This document shows, in pieces, positions 36,472 to 45,258 of a stretch of 64,000 bases of DNA (within the stretch, counting starts at the first letter, position 1; each line of letters opens with the position of its first letter). The position numbers were made by a program, and so were the translations under genes. The notes under the pieces are model-generated. The model did no database searches and had not been told where the DNA came from. It saw only the letters and a program-made list of their open reading frames with translations. Source of the stretch: Mesobacterium_A sp034670065 (lineage in GTDB: Bacteria; Pseudomonadota; Alphaproteobacteria; Rhodobacterales; Rhodobacteraceae); assembly GCA_034670065.1 (NCBI GenBank), contig JAXMOG010000003.1:248001-312000 (forward strand). Reading direction: 5' to 3'.

Positions 36472-36530
36472 GACCTTTTAGCGGAATATTTAACGTGGCC
36501 CGCAATCCGGTAACAAATCGCCACGCCGTC
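36472..36530 (-). promoter_or_regulatory. SAM-II riboswitch (metZ leader)
   Basis: The minus-strand sequence contains the conserved alphaproteobacterial SAM-II core: CGTGGCGATTTG, then GCCACGTTAAA and CGCTAAAAGG. P1 pairs CGTGGC (36525-36520) with GCCACG (36499-36494); the loop GCGG (36503-36500) can pair with the downstream CCGC (36484-36481) as the characteristic pseudoknot. SAM-II aptamers bind S-adenosylmethionine and control methionine synthesis genes, which fits metZ. The following terminator suggests transcriptional control. Confidence 0.92.
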
Positions 36531-36559
36531 GAAATAAAGCCCGCACAGCAACAGGTCAA
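36531..36559 (-). promoter_or_regulatory. sigma-70-type promoter of metZ leader
   Basis: On the minus strand, -35 TTGACC (36559-36554), 17-base spacer, -10 TATTTC (36536-36531), immediately before the riboswitch. Confidence 0.6.
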
Positions 36560-36658
36560 GCCTGTCTTACACAGGGCACATCACCGCAATGCGCGCATTT
36601 TGCCCCCCATTGCCGATCCCGCCGAAACCCGCATGATGGCCCAAACTCAGGAGGCCCC

Positions 36659-37342
36659 ATGACATCCGCAATAGATTTTTATTACTGGCCCACGCCAAAC
36701 GGCTGGAAAATCGCCATCGCCCTCGAAGAAATGGGCCTGCCCTACACCACCCACCTGATCAGGATCGGCGCCGGAGACCAGTACAAACCAGAGTTTCTGG
36801 CCATCTCCCCCAACAATAAAATCCCCGCCATCGTTGATCCGGACGGCCCCGACAATGACCCGGTATCAGTCTTTGAGACCGGCGCCATTCTGCTCTATCT
36901 GGCTGAAAAAACCGGACAGTTTGACGGCACCACCGCCCGCGAAAAGATCGCCGTGCGCGAATGGCTGATGTGGCAGATGGGCGGGCTGGGCCCAATGGCC
37001 GGCCAAGCGCATCACTTTCTGAAATTCGCCCCAGAAAACATTCCCTATGCGCAAAACCGATACGTCACCGAAACCGCGCGTCTCTACAAAGTGCTCGACA
37101 CACGACTGGCCACAAATCGCTTTGTCGCCGGTGACACCTATACCATTGCTGATATGGCGATCTGGGGCTGGGCGTCTCTATGGGCCGGTCAAAACCAAAC
37201 ACTCGATGACAAACCCCACCTGAACCGCTGGTTAGAAGACGTCTTTGCCCGCCCCGCCGTGCGACGAGGCCGCGCCCTGCATATGGAGCTGCGCAAAGAC
37301 CCAAAACCAGATCGCTATGGCGCTCAGCTGATCAGCAGATAG
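36659..37342 (+). CDS. glutathione S-transferase family protein (YfcG/Ure2p-like)
   Basis: 227 residues. N-terminal thioredoxin-like domain with PNNKIPAIVDPDG (cis-Pro) and FETGAILLYLAEK (glutathione contact), then an all-helical C-terminal domain with FVAGDTYTIADMAIWGW. The pattern YYWPTPNGWKIAIALEEMGLPY is that of the Ure2p/YfcG group, which often act as disulfide-bond reductases. AGGAGG lies 6 bases before the ATG. Physiological substrate unknown. Confidence 0.9.
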   Translation: MTSAIDFYYWPTPNGWKIAIALEEMGLPYTTHLIRIGAGDQYKPEFLAISPNNKIPAIVDPDGPDNDPVSVFETGAILLYLAEKTGQFDGTTAREKIAVREWLMWQMGGLGPMAGQAHHFLKFAPENIPYAQNRYVTETARLYKVLDTRLATNRFVAGDTYTIADMAIWGWASLWAGQNQTLDDKPHLNRWLEDVFARPAVRRGRALHMELRKDPKPDRYGAQLISR

Positions 37343-37366
37343 CGCGCGCCCCAAAAACGCCAGCGG

Positions 37367-37394
37367 CTTCTTCTGTTCAAAATACCTCGGGGAG
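37367..37394 (-). repeat. dispersed extragenic repeat, copy 2
   Basis: On the minus strand CTCCCCGAGGTATTT, then AACAGAAGAAG, the same core as at 28798-28826. On its other side lies GGGGC...GCCCC (37417-37429), a palindrome like that of copy 1, plus GTCCGC...GCGGAC. Confidence 0.7.
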
Positions 37395-37460
37395 TCCGCA
37401 CCGCAGGCGCGGACGGGGCAGCGCCCCATTGGCAGGGCAGCGGCGCAGCCGATGACCTGC

Positions 37461-37490
37461 AAAAACAGCGCGCCGCCCACAGGGCGGCGC
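37461..37490 (-). terminator. intrinsic terminator of uvrD/pcrA
   Basis: On the minus strand GCGCCGCCC (37490-37482), loop TGT, GGGCGGCGC (37478-37470), then T5 (37465-37461), 17 bases past the helicase stop. Confidence 0.85.
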
Positions 37491-37506
37491 TCAATCAGCC
37501 AGGGTG

Positions 37507-39858
37507 TTAAAACGGCACATCATCCGCGCCATGAATGAACCGGGCCACAACCTTCTTGGTTCCAGCCTTTTCAAACGCCACTTCCAGCTTGTCGCCCTCG
37601 ATACCAGAGATCACGCCATAGCCGAATTTCTGATGGAACACGCGCTCGCCCACCTCAAATGCTGAGGTGGCAGTGATGTCGATCACTACGTTCCGGCTTT
37701 CGCGTGGCTGGCTGATCGGGCGTTCGTTCGCGCGGGCCTGCATCCGCTTCCAACCCGGCGAATTATATACATTCGCCTCTGTCACACGCTGTTCAATCCG
37801 CGAAGAGCCTCCGCCCCCCGAAGCCGCCCCATAGCCACCGCCATACAGGCCCGGCGGCGTCAGCACATCCACATGTTCCTCAGGCAATTCATCAATAAAC
37901 CGCGATGGCAAAGACGATTGCCATTGCCCAAACACCCGCCGGTTCGCCGCAAAAGAAATGGTGCACAGCTCTTCTGCCCGTGTGATACCGACATAGGCCA
38001 GGCGTCGTTCTTCTTCCAAACCTTTCAGCCCGCTTTCATCCATCGAGCGTTGAGATGGGAACAGCCCATCCTCCCACCCCGGTACAAAAACCGCCGGAAA
38101 CTCCAACCCCTTGGCGGCGTGCAAAGTCATGATGCTGACCTTGGCCCCGCCATCATCGGTCTCGTTGTCCATGATCAGGCTGACATGCTCCAAAAACCCT
38201 TGCAGGTTTTCAAAATTCTCCAGCGCCTTCACCAATTCTTTCAGGTTTTCCAACCGTCCCGGCGCTTCGGGGGTTTTGTCGTTCTGCCACATCGTGGTGT
38301 AGCCGGATTCATCCAGAATGATCTCTGCCAGCTCCATGTGGCTGGTCGCATCATCGCCGGTCATACGACCCCAGCGCGCCAGATCGACCACCAGTTGCCC
38401 CAATGCCGCAGCACCCTTGCCTTTGATCAAACCCTGCTCAATCGCCAGGGCAGCCCCGTCCAGCAGCGACACACCATTTGCGCGTGCCGTGGTTTGAATG
38501 GTTTGCTGAGCCTTGTTGCCCAGCCCGCGCTTGGGCGTGTTCACAATCCGCTCGAACGCCAGATCATCATCAGGGCTGACCACCATACGGAAATACGCCA
38601 TGGCATCGCGTATCTCTAACCGCTCATAAAACCGTGGTCCGCCGATCACCCGATAAGGCAACCCAATGGTCAGAAAACGGTCTTCAAAGGCACGCATCTG
38701 ATGGCTGGCCCGCACCAGAATCGCGATGTCGTCCAAACCAAAAGACCGCATCCCCCGCGTGCCCGATTGCATCGCCTCGATCTCGTCTCCGATCCAGCGG
38801 GCTTCCTCTTCGCCATCCCAATGGCCAATCAGACGAACTTTTTCACCATCCTGCGCCTCGGTCCAAAGCTCTTTGCCCAATCGCCCGGTATTGCCCCGGA
38901 TCACGCCCGAAGCCGCTGCCAAAATATGCGGGGTGGAACGGTAATTCTGTTCCAGACGAACAACATAGGCGCCGGGAAAGTCCTTTTCGAACCGCAGAAT
39001 ATTCCCAACTTCGGCGCCGCGCCAACCATAGATCGACTGATCATCGTCTCCTACGCAACAGATGTTCTTGTGCCCCCCGGCCAACAGACGCAACCACAGA
39101 TACTGGGCCACGTTGGTATCTTGGTATTCGTCCACCAGCACATAGCGGAACCAGCGCTGATATTGCTCCAACACATCCGCATGCGTTTGAAAGATCGTGA
39201 CCATGTGCAGCAGCAGATCGCCGAAATCCACTGCGTTCAACTCTTTCAGCCGGGCCTGGTATTGTGCGTAAAGTGCCACGCCTTGCTGATTAAACGCAGC
39301 CGAATCCGCCGTCGGCACCCGATCCGGGGTCAGCGCGCGGTTTTTCCAACTGTCGATCACTCCAGATAATTGCCGGGCGGGCCAACGTTTGTCATCAATG
39401 CCTGCCGCCACGATCAGTTGCTTCATTAGGCGCAGCTGGTCGTCCGTATCCAGAATGGTAAAATTCGATTTTAACCCAACAAGCTCTGCATGACGGCGCA
39501 ACAGCTTCACACAGATAGAGTGGAACGTGCCCAGCCAAGGCATCCCTTCAACCGTCTCGCCCAACATACGGCCGACACGCAATTTCATCTCGCGCGCGGC
39601 TTTGTTGGTGAAGGTCACGGCCAGAATTTCATTCGGGCGTGCGCGGCCAGTGTTCATCAAATGAACAATGCGCGCGGTCAGCGCCTTGGTCTTGCCTGTC
39701 CCTGCCCCGGCCAGCATCAAAACCGGCCCATCCATCCGCTCTACCGCGTCGCGTTGCGCCGGGTTCAATTCGTTCAAATACGGGGCGGGCCGGGCTGACA
39801 TGGCCCGTGCCGACAAAGATGCGCCTTCAAAGGCGTCCAATTCATCAAAGCTGCTCAT
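37507..39858 (-). CDS. uvrD: ATP-dependent DNA helicase UvrD/PcrA
   Basis: Superfamily 1A 3'-5' helicase for nucleotide excision and mismatch repair. 783 residues. Walker A GAGTGKT at 51-57; motif II DEYQDTN; CVGDDDQSIYGWRGA; QNYRSTP; VSIMTLHAAKGLEFPAVFVPG; RLAYVGITRAEELC. The C-terminus holds the small RNA-polymerase-binding Tudor-like domain of the PcrA type (VGERVFHQKFGYGVISGIEGD). Own terminator follows. Confidence 0.96.
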   Translation of the reverse strand: MSSFDELDAFEGASLSARAMSARPAPYLNELNPAQRDAVERMDGPVLMLAGAGTGKTKALTARIVHLMNTGRARPNEILAVTFTNKAAREMKLRVGRMLGETVEGMPWLGTFHSICVKLLRRHAELVGLKSNFTILDTDDQLRLMKQLIVAAGIDDKRWPARQLSGVIDSWKNRALTPDRVPTADSAAFNQQGVALYAQYQARLKELNAVDFGDLLLHMVTIFQTHADVLEQYQRWFRYVLVDEYQDTNVAQYLWLRLLAGGHKNICCVGDDDQSIYGWRGAEVGNILRFEKDFPGAYVVRLEQNYRSTPHILAAASGVIRGNTGRLGKELWTEAQDGEKVRLIGHWDGEEEARWIGDEIEAMQSGTRGMRSFGLDDIAILVRASHQMRAFEDRFLTIGLPYRVIGGPRFYERLEIRDAMAYFRMVVSPDDDLAFERIVNTPKRGLGNKAQQTIQTTARANGVSLLDGAALAIEQGLIKGKGAAALGQLVVDLARWGRMTGDDATSHMELAEIILDESGYTTMWQNDKTPEAPGRLENLKELVKALENFENLQGFLEHVSLIMDNETDDGGAKVSIMTLHAAKGLEFPAVFVPGWEDGLFPSQRSMDESGLKGLEEERRLAYVGITRAEELCTISFAANRRVFGQWQSSLPSRFIDELPEEHVDVLTPPGLYGGGYGAASGGGGSSRIEQRVTEANVYNSPGWKRMQARANERPISQPRESRNVVIDITATSAFEVGERVFHQKFGYGVISGIEGDKLEVAFEKAGTKKVVARFIHGADDVPF

Positions 39859-40002
39859 GGGGCGAACTTAACGCTTTTCTAATCGAAGTTAAAGAATTGT
39901 TCGCATTATGTTCCTGCCAGGCAGGCGCCATATCCGCACATTTTCGCGCAGCCCGCGGCGCAAACTTTCATCACACCGCAGGCAAAAGGCTGATTTATGG
40001 TG

Positions 40003-40590
40003 TCACATACATTCCTGAAGCCGCGCCACATAGCGCGCCAAGGTGTCAATTTCCAGATTGACACTATCCCCTTCGGCCACCCGACCCCAAGTTGTGACCT
40101 CTTTGGTATGCGGGATCAAATTGACACCGAACGTGTCGCCCTCAACCTCGTTCACTGTCAAAGATGTGCCGTTAAGGGTCACAGAACCCTTGGGCGCAAT
40201 AAACCGGGCCAAATCTTTGGGCGCGCGAAAGGTCACGCGCGTGCTGTCTCCATCGTCCCGCAATCCGATCACCGTGGCCACGCCATCAACATGGCCAGAC
40301 ACGATATGTCCGCCCAACTCATCCCCGACGCATAGCGCCCGTTCCAGATTGATACGGCGACCAAGCGCCCATGTGCGCAAGTTGCTTTTGTCCAGTGTTT
40401 CAGCACTGATATCCACGTCAAACCAATCATCGCCAAGAGCAACAACCGTCAAGCAAACACCATCGCAGGCGATGGAAGCGCCGATATCAATACTGTCAGT
40501 GTCATAAGTGGTTGCGATCCGGGCACGCAGGTCACCATTGTGCTGCGTGTCTTTAACCTCTCCCAAATCGGTCACAATTCCGGTAAACAT
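40003..40590 (-). CDS. ribE: riboflavin synthase, alpha subunit
   Basis: Dismutates two 6,7-dimethyl-8-ribityllumazines to riboflavin. 195 residues with the internal duplication expected: first barrel begins MFTGIVTDLGEV with IACDGVCLTV, second has GGHIVSGHVDGVA and GSVTLNGTSLTVNEV. Start at 40590 matches the family N-terminus exactly, with AAAGG upstream; an open extension to 40692 overlaps the divergent capsule gene and is not used. Other rib genes are not in the window. Confidence 0.95.
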   Translation of the reverse strand: MFTGIVTDLGEVKDTQHNGDLRARIATTYDTDSIDIGASIACDGVCLTVVALGDDWFDVDISAETLDKSNLRTWALGRRINLERALCVGDELGGHIVSGHVDGVATVIGLRDDGDSTRVTFRAPKDLARFIAPKGSVTLNGTSLTVNEVEGDTFGVNLIPHTKEVTTWGRVAEGDSVNLEIDTLARYVARLQECM

Positions 40591-40681
40591 TTTGTACAAC
40601 CTTTCAGAGCCGGGACGGCAGCACAGGCATCGAACCCGGCCGTTAATCGTATTTAGTGCATACATGAGGTAAATCGGGCGC

Positions 40682-41974
40682 ATGCTCAACACAACACACG
40701 ATCAGCGTGTCTTCTTGTTCCTGCAAGGTCCGCACGGGCCATTTTTTGCTCGGCTGGGTGAAATGTTGCAACAAGCAGGTGCACATGTTTGGCGTGTTGG
40801 GTTCAACGCCGGCGATGCCGCGTTCTGGCATGACAGCGCCCGATACATTCCCTATTCCGCCCCAGCCGCAGACTGGGCCCAAACATTTGCGCAATTGATT
40901 ACCGACAAAGCGGTGACTGATCTGGTTCTATACGGAGACACACGGCCTATTCATGCGCAGGCAATTGCTCATGCCCGCCTTGTTGGTTTGCGCATCCACG
41001 TGTTCGAGGAAGGTTATCTGCGCCCCTATTGGGTGACTTACGAACGCGGCGGCTCAAACGGGTATTCCCGCCTGATGACAATGGATGTCGCAAATATGGC
41101 CGACGCCATGCGCCACAGTGATATGGAGGCCCCGTTGCCACCGGCTCATTGGGGGGACATGCGCCAGCATATGTTTTACGGCGCGCTGTACCATTGGTTC
41201 GTCATGGCCCGGAACCGAATGTATCGGCAATTCTCGCCGCATCGCGACCTGACAGTGACACAAGAATTCAAGCTGTACCTGCGACGTTTACTGCTGCTGC
41301 CCGCAACGATTGTCGAACGCATGGTCGCCACACGGCGCATCCGGCGCGGTGGCTTTCCCTATCATCTGGCGCTGATGCAGCTGGAACATGATGCCAGCTT
41401 CCAGGCGCATTCCCCGCTCAGCTCGATGTCTGAGTTTATCGACGCTGTTGTTGACGGCTTTGCCGATGGCGCACCGGGCCACCATCACCTGGTTTTCAAA
41501 GCGCACCCGCTGGAAGACGGGCGCGTAAAAGTCCGCAAATTGATCCGCCAAGCCGCAGAACGACGCGGCATTTCGAATAGGGTTCACTATGTTCGCGGCG
41601 GGAAACTGGCCTTTTTGCTGAACGAAGCGCGCACCGCTGTCACCGTGAACTCCACATCTGGTCAACAAGTCTTGTGGCGCGGCATCCCGCTGAAACTGTT
41701 CGGCACAGCAATCTATGCCAAACCTGAATTTGTGTCAGACCAGCCATTGGCGGAGTTTTTCGCCAAACCGGAACGGCCCGACAACAGCGCCTATAGGGTA
41801 TTTCGGCGATATTTGTTGGAAACCAGCCAGTTACCGGGCGGCTTTTATTCAGCGCGTGGGCGGCGGCAGTTGCTGCGCCATGTGGTCGATATGATGCTGG
41901 CTGAAGAAGACCCATATGACGCTTTGCTAAGCGGAACCGCGGCTCCACGGCAACAGTTGCGCGTTGTGAACTGA
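40682..41974 (+). CDS. kpsS: capsule polysaccharide Kdo transferase KpsS-like
   Basis: 430 residues, soluble. KpsS adds the first beta-Kdo of the poly-Kdo linker to lyso-phosphatidylglycerol in group-2 capsules. Family landmarks are FLFLQGPHGPFFARLG at the N-terminus, HVFEEGYLRPYWVTYE, KAHPLEDGR and TVNSTSGQQVLWRGIPLKLFG, the last two being the conserved nucleotide-sugar-binding pair. It is divergent from ribE and followed by wza-like and kpsC genes, so the three form a capsule cluster; the KpsMTE exporter and the serotype genes are not in the window. Confidence 0.9.
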   Translation: MLNTTHDQRVFLFLQGPHGPFFARLGEMLQQAGAHVWRVGFNAGDAAFWHDSARYIPYSAPAADWAQTFAQLITDKAVTDLVLYGDTRPIHAQAIAHARLVGLRIHVFEEGYLRPYWVTYERGGSNGYSRLMTMDVANMADAMRHSDMEAPLPPAHWGDMRQHMFYGALYHWFVMARNRMYRQFSPHRDLTVTQEFKLYLRRLLLLPATIVERMVATRRIRRGGFPYHLALMQLEHDASFQAHSPLSSMSEFIDAVVDGFADGAPGHHHLVFKAHPLEDGRVKVRKLIRQAAERRGISNRVHYVRGGKLAFLLNEARTAVTVNSTSGQQVLWRGIPLKLFGTAIYAKPEFVSDQPLAEFFAKPERPDNSAYRVFRRYLLETSQLPGGFYSARGRRQLLRHVVDMMLAEEDPYDALLSGTAAPRQQLRVVN

Positions 41975-42069
41975 TCCTCGAATCACGTGACTCTGGCTTT
42001 TTCGTTTGAAATTCGGTAATTTGACGAAAAATCTGAGGCAAAAAAATAATAGGTCGAGGAGACCGAGCA

Positions 42070-43218
42070 GTGAAAAATGTATCTTCCCGTATGGTGAAGA
42101 CCGTCGCCATTGTGGCGGCCGTTTCCCTAGTTGCGTCCTGTGGCCTCCCACGTCCTGGCCCGAACAAACGTGAAATCTTTGCAGGTTCGGTCCTGGAACA
42201 AGGCGATGCGTTCATCGTTTCAGTGAATGATCGCGTGACACGCGCCACATCTGTGACGCCCGCGTTGGGGTTTTCCACCGAATTCAAGAATGGCGCACTT
42301 TTGGGGTCTGACACCATCCGCCCCGGTGACACCCTTGGCCTGACGATCTGGGAAAACGTGGATGATGGTCTGCTGACGCCGACCAATGCCAACGCACAAA
42401 TCCTTGAAACCGTGCAAGTTGATGGCGCCGGCTTCATCTTTGTTCCCTATGCAGGTCGCATCCGGGCCGCTGGCAATTCCCCCGAAGCTGTACGCCGTGT
42501 GATCACCGACCGTTTGAAAGATCAGACACCTGATCCACAGGTCGAAGTGCGCCGCGTATCTGGTAACGGCGCAACCGTATCCGTTGTGGGCGGCGTTGGG
42601 GCACAAGGCGTCTTCATGATTGAACGCCCAACACGTTCCCTGTCGGCAATGCTGGCCCGTGCCGGTGGTATTTCCATCCCACCCGAAGTGGCGCAGATCA
42701 CCGTGACGCGGGGCAGCAAGACCGGAAAAATCTGGTTCCAAGACCTGTACGAGCATCCAGAACTGGATATCGCGCTGCGCTCTGGCGACAAGATTTTGGT
42801 CGAACGGGACAACCGCGCCTTTACCGTATTGGGCGCAACCGGCACCCAATCGCGTGTCATCTTCACCTCTGAAACGTTGAGCGCCGTAGAAGCGATTGCG
42901 CAAGTTGGTGGTTTGAGCGCAGCATCGGCTGACCCAACCGGCGTCTTTGTCTTCCGCAATGAACCCGCAGAAATCGCCAATCAGGTTCTGGGCCGCACCG
43001 ATCTGATCGGCGCGCAACGTTTGGTTTACGTCCTGAACCTGACAGAGCCGAACGGCATGTTCATGGCGCGTGACTTCGCCATCCGCGACGATGATCTGAT
43101 CTATGTGACCGAAGCACCGTTCACACAGTGGAGCAAAACCATCTCGTCCCTGACCGGTACTCTGGGAGCTGTTGATGCGCTGCGCTCGACGGCTGGCGTG
43201 TCCACCTCTGGTGGCTGA
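42070..43218 (+). CDS. polysaccharide export lipoprotein (Wza/KpsD-type)
   Basis: 382 residues, outer-membrane polysaccharide export family. Lipobox LVASC (Cys24). The poly-export domain IRPGDTLGLTIWENVDDGLL near residue 85 is followed by SLBB ligand-binding domains (VSVVGGVGAQGVFMIERPTRSLSAMLARAGGI and TVLGATGTQSR...LSAVEAIAQVGGL). Starts with GTG at 42070, with GAGGAG 7 bases upstream. It lies between kpsS and kpsC, so it most likely exports the same capsule. Confidence 0.92.
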   Translation: MKNVSSRMVKTVAIVAAVSLVASCGLPRPGPNKREIFAGSVLEQGDAFIVSVNDRVTRATSVTPALGFSTEFKNGALLGSDTIRPGDTLGLTIWENVDDGLLTPTNANAQILETVQVDGAGFIFVPYAGRIRAAGNSPEAVRRVITDRLKDQTPDPQVEVRRVSGNGATVSVVGGVGAQGVFMIERPTRSLSAMLARAGGISIPPEVAQITVTRGSKTGKIWFQDLYEHPELDIALRSGDKILVERDNRAFTVLGATGTQSRVIFTSETLSAVEAIAQVGGLSAASADPTGVFVFRNEPAEIANQVLGRTDLIGAQRLVYVLNLTEPNGMFMARDFAIRDDDLIYVTEAPFTQWSKTISSLTGTLGAVDALRSTAGVSTSGG

Positions 43219-43224
43219 CAATAG

Positions 43225-45258
43225 ATGAACACCCCACAAGATTCAGACGCCGGGGGGCCAACCCCCCGGCGTCTTTTCGTTTATAACGCCGGGTTTCTGA
43301 CACAACGCCGCTTGCGCCGTATTCTGCAGCTGGCCGGGTATCGCCTGCGCTTGGGGCGCCCCGCTGAGACAGATCAGATCGGCGTTTGGGGCCAATCCCC
43401 ATATGCCAAGCGAGGTGAGGCAATGGCGGAACGCACAGGCGCTCCGCTTGTTCGGGTTGAAGACGCCTTTATCCGCTCGCTGTTTCCCGGCCGCGAAAAA
43501 GAACCGCCGCTGGGTCTGATGATCGATCATGCGGGCGTGCATTTCGATGGGAAAACCCCATCTGATCTGGAAACGCTTCTGGCCACCCACCCGCTGGATG
43601 ACAGCCACCTGCTGAACCGCGCGCGCCATTGCATGGAATGGATGAAGCGCGCCCATATCAGCAAATATAGCGGGTTTGATCCAACCACCCCTGCCCCTGC
43701 CCCCGGCTATGTATTGGTGATCGATCAAACCCGAGGCGATGCCTCTGTTCTGGCCTCCAAAGCTGACAGAGCCCGTTTTGTGGAAATGCTGATCATTGCA
43801 CAGGAACAGCACCCCGGCGCACGGGTTGTGATCAAAGCGCATCCTGAAACCACCGCCGGGCACCGCCCCGGCCATTTCGGCCCGGAAGACGAAACCGCCC
43901 GCGTTACCCTGTTGACCGATCCGGTGTCACCCTGGACTTTGCTGGAAGGGGCCGTCTCGGTTTACACCGTGTCATCGCAACTGGGTTTCGAGGCGATCTT
44001 TGCCGGTCACAAACCACATGTCTTTGGCCAGCCGTTTTACAGTGGCTGGGGCCTGACGGTTGATGACATGCCTGTTCCGCGGCGGGCTCGTAACCTTAGC
44101 CGCGCGCAGCTGTTTGCTGCTGCGATGATCCTTGCACCCACTTGGTATGACCCTTACCGGGATCGCCTGTGCGAGCTGGAAGACGTTCTGGCATGTGTTG
44201 AGGCAGAAGCCAGAGCCTGGCGCGATGATCATCGTGGTTGGGTGGCTGAGGGTATTCGCCTGTGGAAACGCCAAGCGTTCCAGCAATTCTTTGGCTCACG
44301 GCGCAAAGTGCAATTTGCCAAAACACCGGATGCAGCTGAACAATCCGCCCAATCGCTTGGGCGTGATCATATGGTCTGGGCCGCAAATGCCCCTGACAAA
44401 AGCGGGGCAGTTCGGGTCGAAGACGGGTTTGTACGCTCTCGCGGCCTTGGGGCGGAACTGATCCCTCCCCTGTCGTTGGTCTGTGATCGCAAGGGCATCT
44501 ATTATGACCCGCGCGAACCATCTGATTTGGAACAATTGATCGCGCAAAGCCCGGACTTGCCCGCCGGGGCCTTGCACCGCGCACAGGCCTTGATTGCGCA
44601 GCTGACCCGTGACGGTATCAGCAAATATAACACTGGCTCTGATCTGCCTGAATTGCCCACGGGCACGCGCATTTTGGTCCCCGGACAAGTCTCTGATGAT
44701 GCCTCAATCCGGTACGGCGCGGGCGAAGTGTCAGACAACACCGCGCTGTTACAGGCGGTTCGGGCAGCCAACCCTGACGCCGTCATTCTGTATAAGCCGC
44801 ATCCAGATGTCTTGGCCGGATTGCGCCAAGGTGCGGTGGACGCGCCCCAGACCTGGGCTGATGTTGTGCTGGGTGAAGTTGATATCACACAGGTTTTAAG
44901 TGCGGTGGACGCCGTTTGGACAATCACATCGCTCACCGGGTTTGAGGCTCTGCTGCGCGGCGTGTCTGTTACCACGCTGGGCACCCCATTCTATGCGGGT
45001 TGGGGGCTGACGCGTGATCTGGGGCCTGTGCCCCAGCGCCGCCTGCAAGTGCATGGAGTGACCCTGGCCGGATTGGCCCATGCCGCGCTGATCGACTACC
45101 CACGCTATTATGATCCGGTCACACATCGCCCCTGCCCACCAGAAGTCGCGGCAGAGCGGCTGGCAGCGCGAAATGGCCCCAAGCCCGGTGCGACCTTGCG
45201 CTTATTGTCAAAACTTCAGGGAATATTCGCCACACAAGCCCATCTGTGGCGGCGTTAA
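43225..45258 (+). CDS. kpsC: capsule polysaccharide Kdo transferase KpsC-like, two catalytic domains
   Basis: 677 residues; KpsC extends the Kdo linker with alternating linkages through two related glycosyltransferase domains. The duplication is plain: IGVWGQSP / RVEDAFIRS / SDLETLLA / HISKYSGFDP in the first half against MVWAANAP / RVEDGFVRS / SDLEQLIA / GISKYNTGSD in the second. Each half ends in a TVSSQLGFEAIFAGHKPHVFG-like or TITSLTGFEALLRGVSVTTLG segment. ATG at 43225 is 6 bases after the upstream stop with a weak binding site; a strong terminator-like hairpin spans codons 8-16. The 3' end overlaps the opposite gene by 4 bases. Confidence 0.92.
   Translation: MNTPQDSDAGGPTPRRLFVYNAGFLTQRRLRRILQLAGYRLRLGRPAETDQIGVWGQSPYAKRGEAMAERTGAPLVRVEDAFIRSLFPGREKEPPLGLMIDHAGVHFDGKTPSDLETLLATHPLDDSHLLNRARHCMEWMKRAHISKYSGFDPTTPAPAPGYVLVIDQTRGDASVLASKADRARFVEMLIIAQEQHPGARVVIKAHPETTAGHRPGHFGPEDETARVTLLTDPVSPWTLLEGAVSVYTVSSQLGFEAIFAGHKPHVFGQPFYSGWGLTVDDMPVPRRARNLSRAQLFAAAMILAPTWYDPYRDRLCELEDVLACVEAEARAWRDDHRGWVAEGIRLWKRQAFQQFFGSRRKVQFAKTPDAAEQSAQSLGRDHMVWAANAPDKSGAVRVEDGFVRSRGLGAELIPPLSLVCDRKGIYYDPREPSDLEQLIAQSPDLPAGALHRAQALIAQLTRDGISKYNTGSDLPELPTGTRILVPGQVSDDASIRYGAGEVSDNTALLQAVRAANPDAVILYKPHPDVLAGLRQGAVDAPQTWADVVLGEVDITQVLSAVDAVWTITSLTGFEALLRGVSVTTLGTPFYAGWGLTRDLGPVPQRRLQVHGVTLAGLAHAALIDYPRYYDPVTHRPCPPEVAAERLAARNGPKPGATLRLLSKLQGIFATQAHLWRR
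43245..43281 (+). terminator. intrinsic terminator-like hairpin inside the start of kpsC
   Basis: Perfect 12-bp arms GACGCCGGGGGG (43246-43257) / CCCCCCGGCGTC (43262-43273), loop CCAA, extended by one A-T pair, followed by TTTTCGTTT (43274-43282). It starts 27 bases after the wza-type stop and within the kpsC frame. It looks like the terminator of the upstream gene pair, or an attenuator that lowers kpsC expression. Confidence 0.8.

Noticed and set aside
35502..36473. Plus-strand frame across metZ and its leader
   Set aside because: Runs through the riboswitch terminator and against metZ; no start signal.
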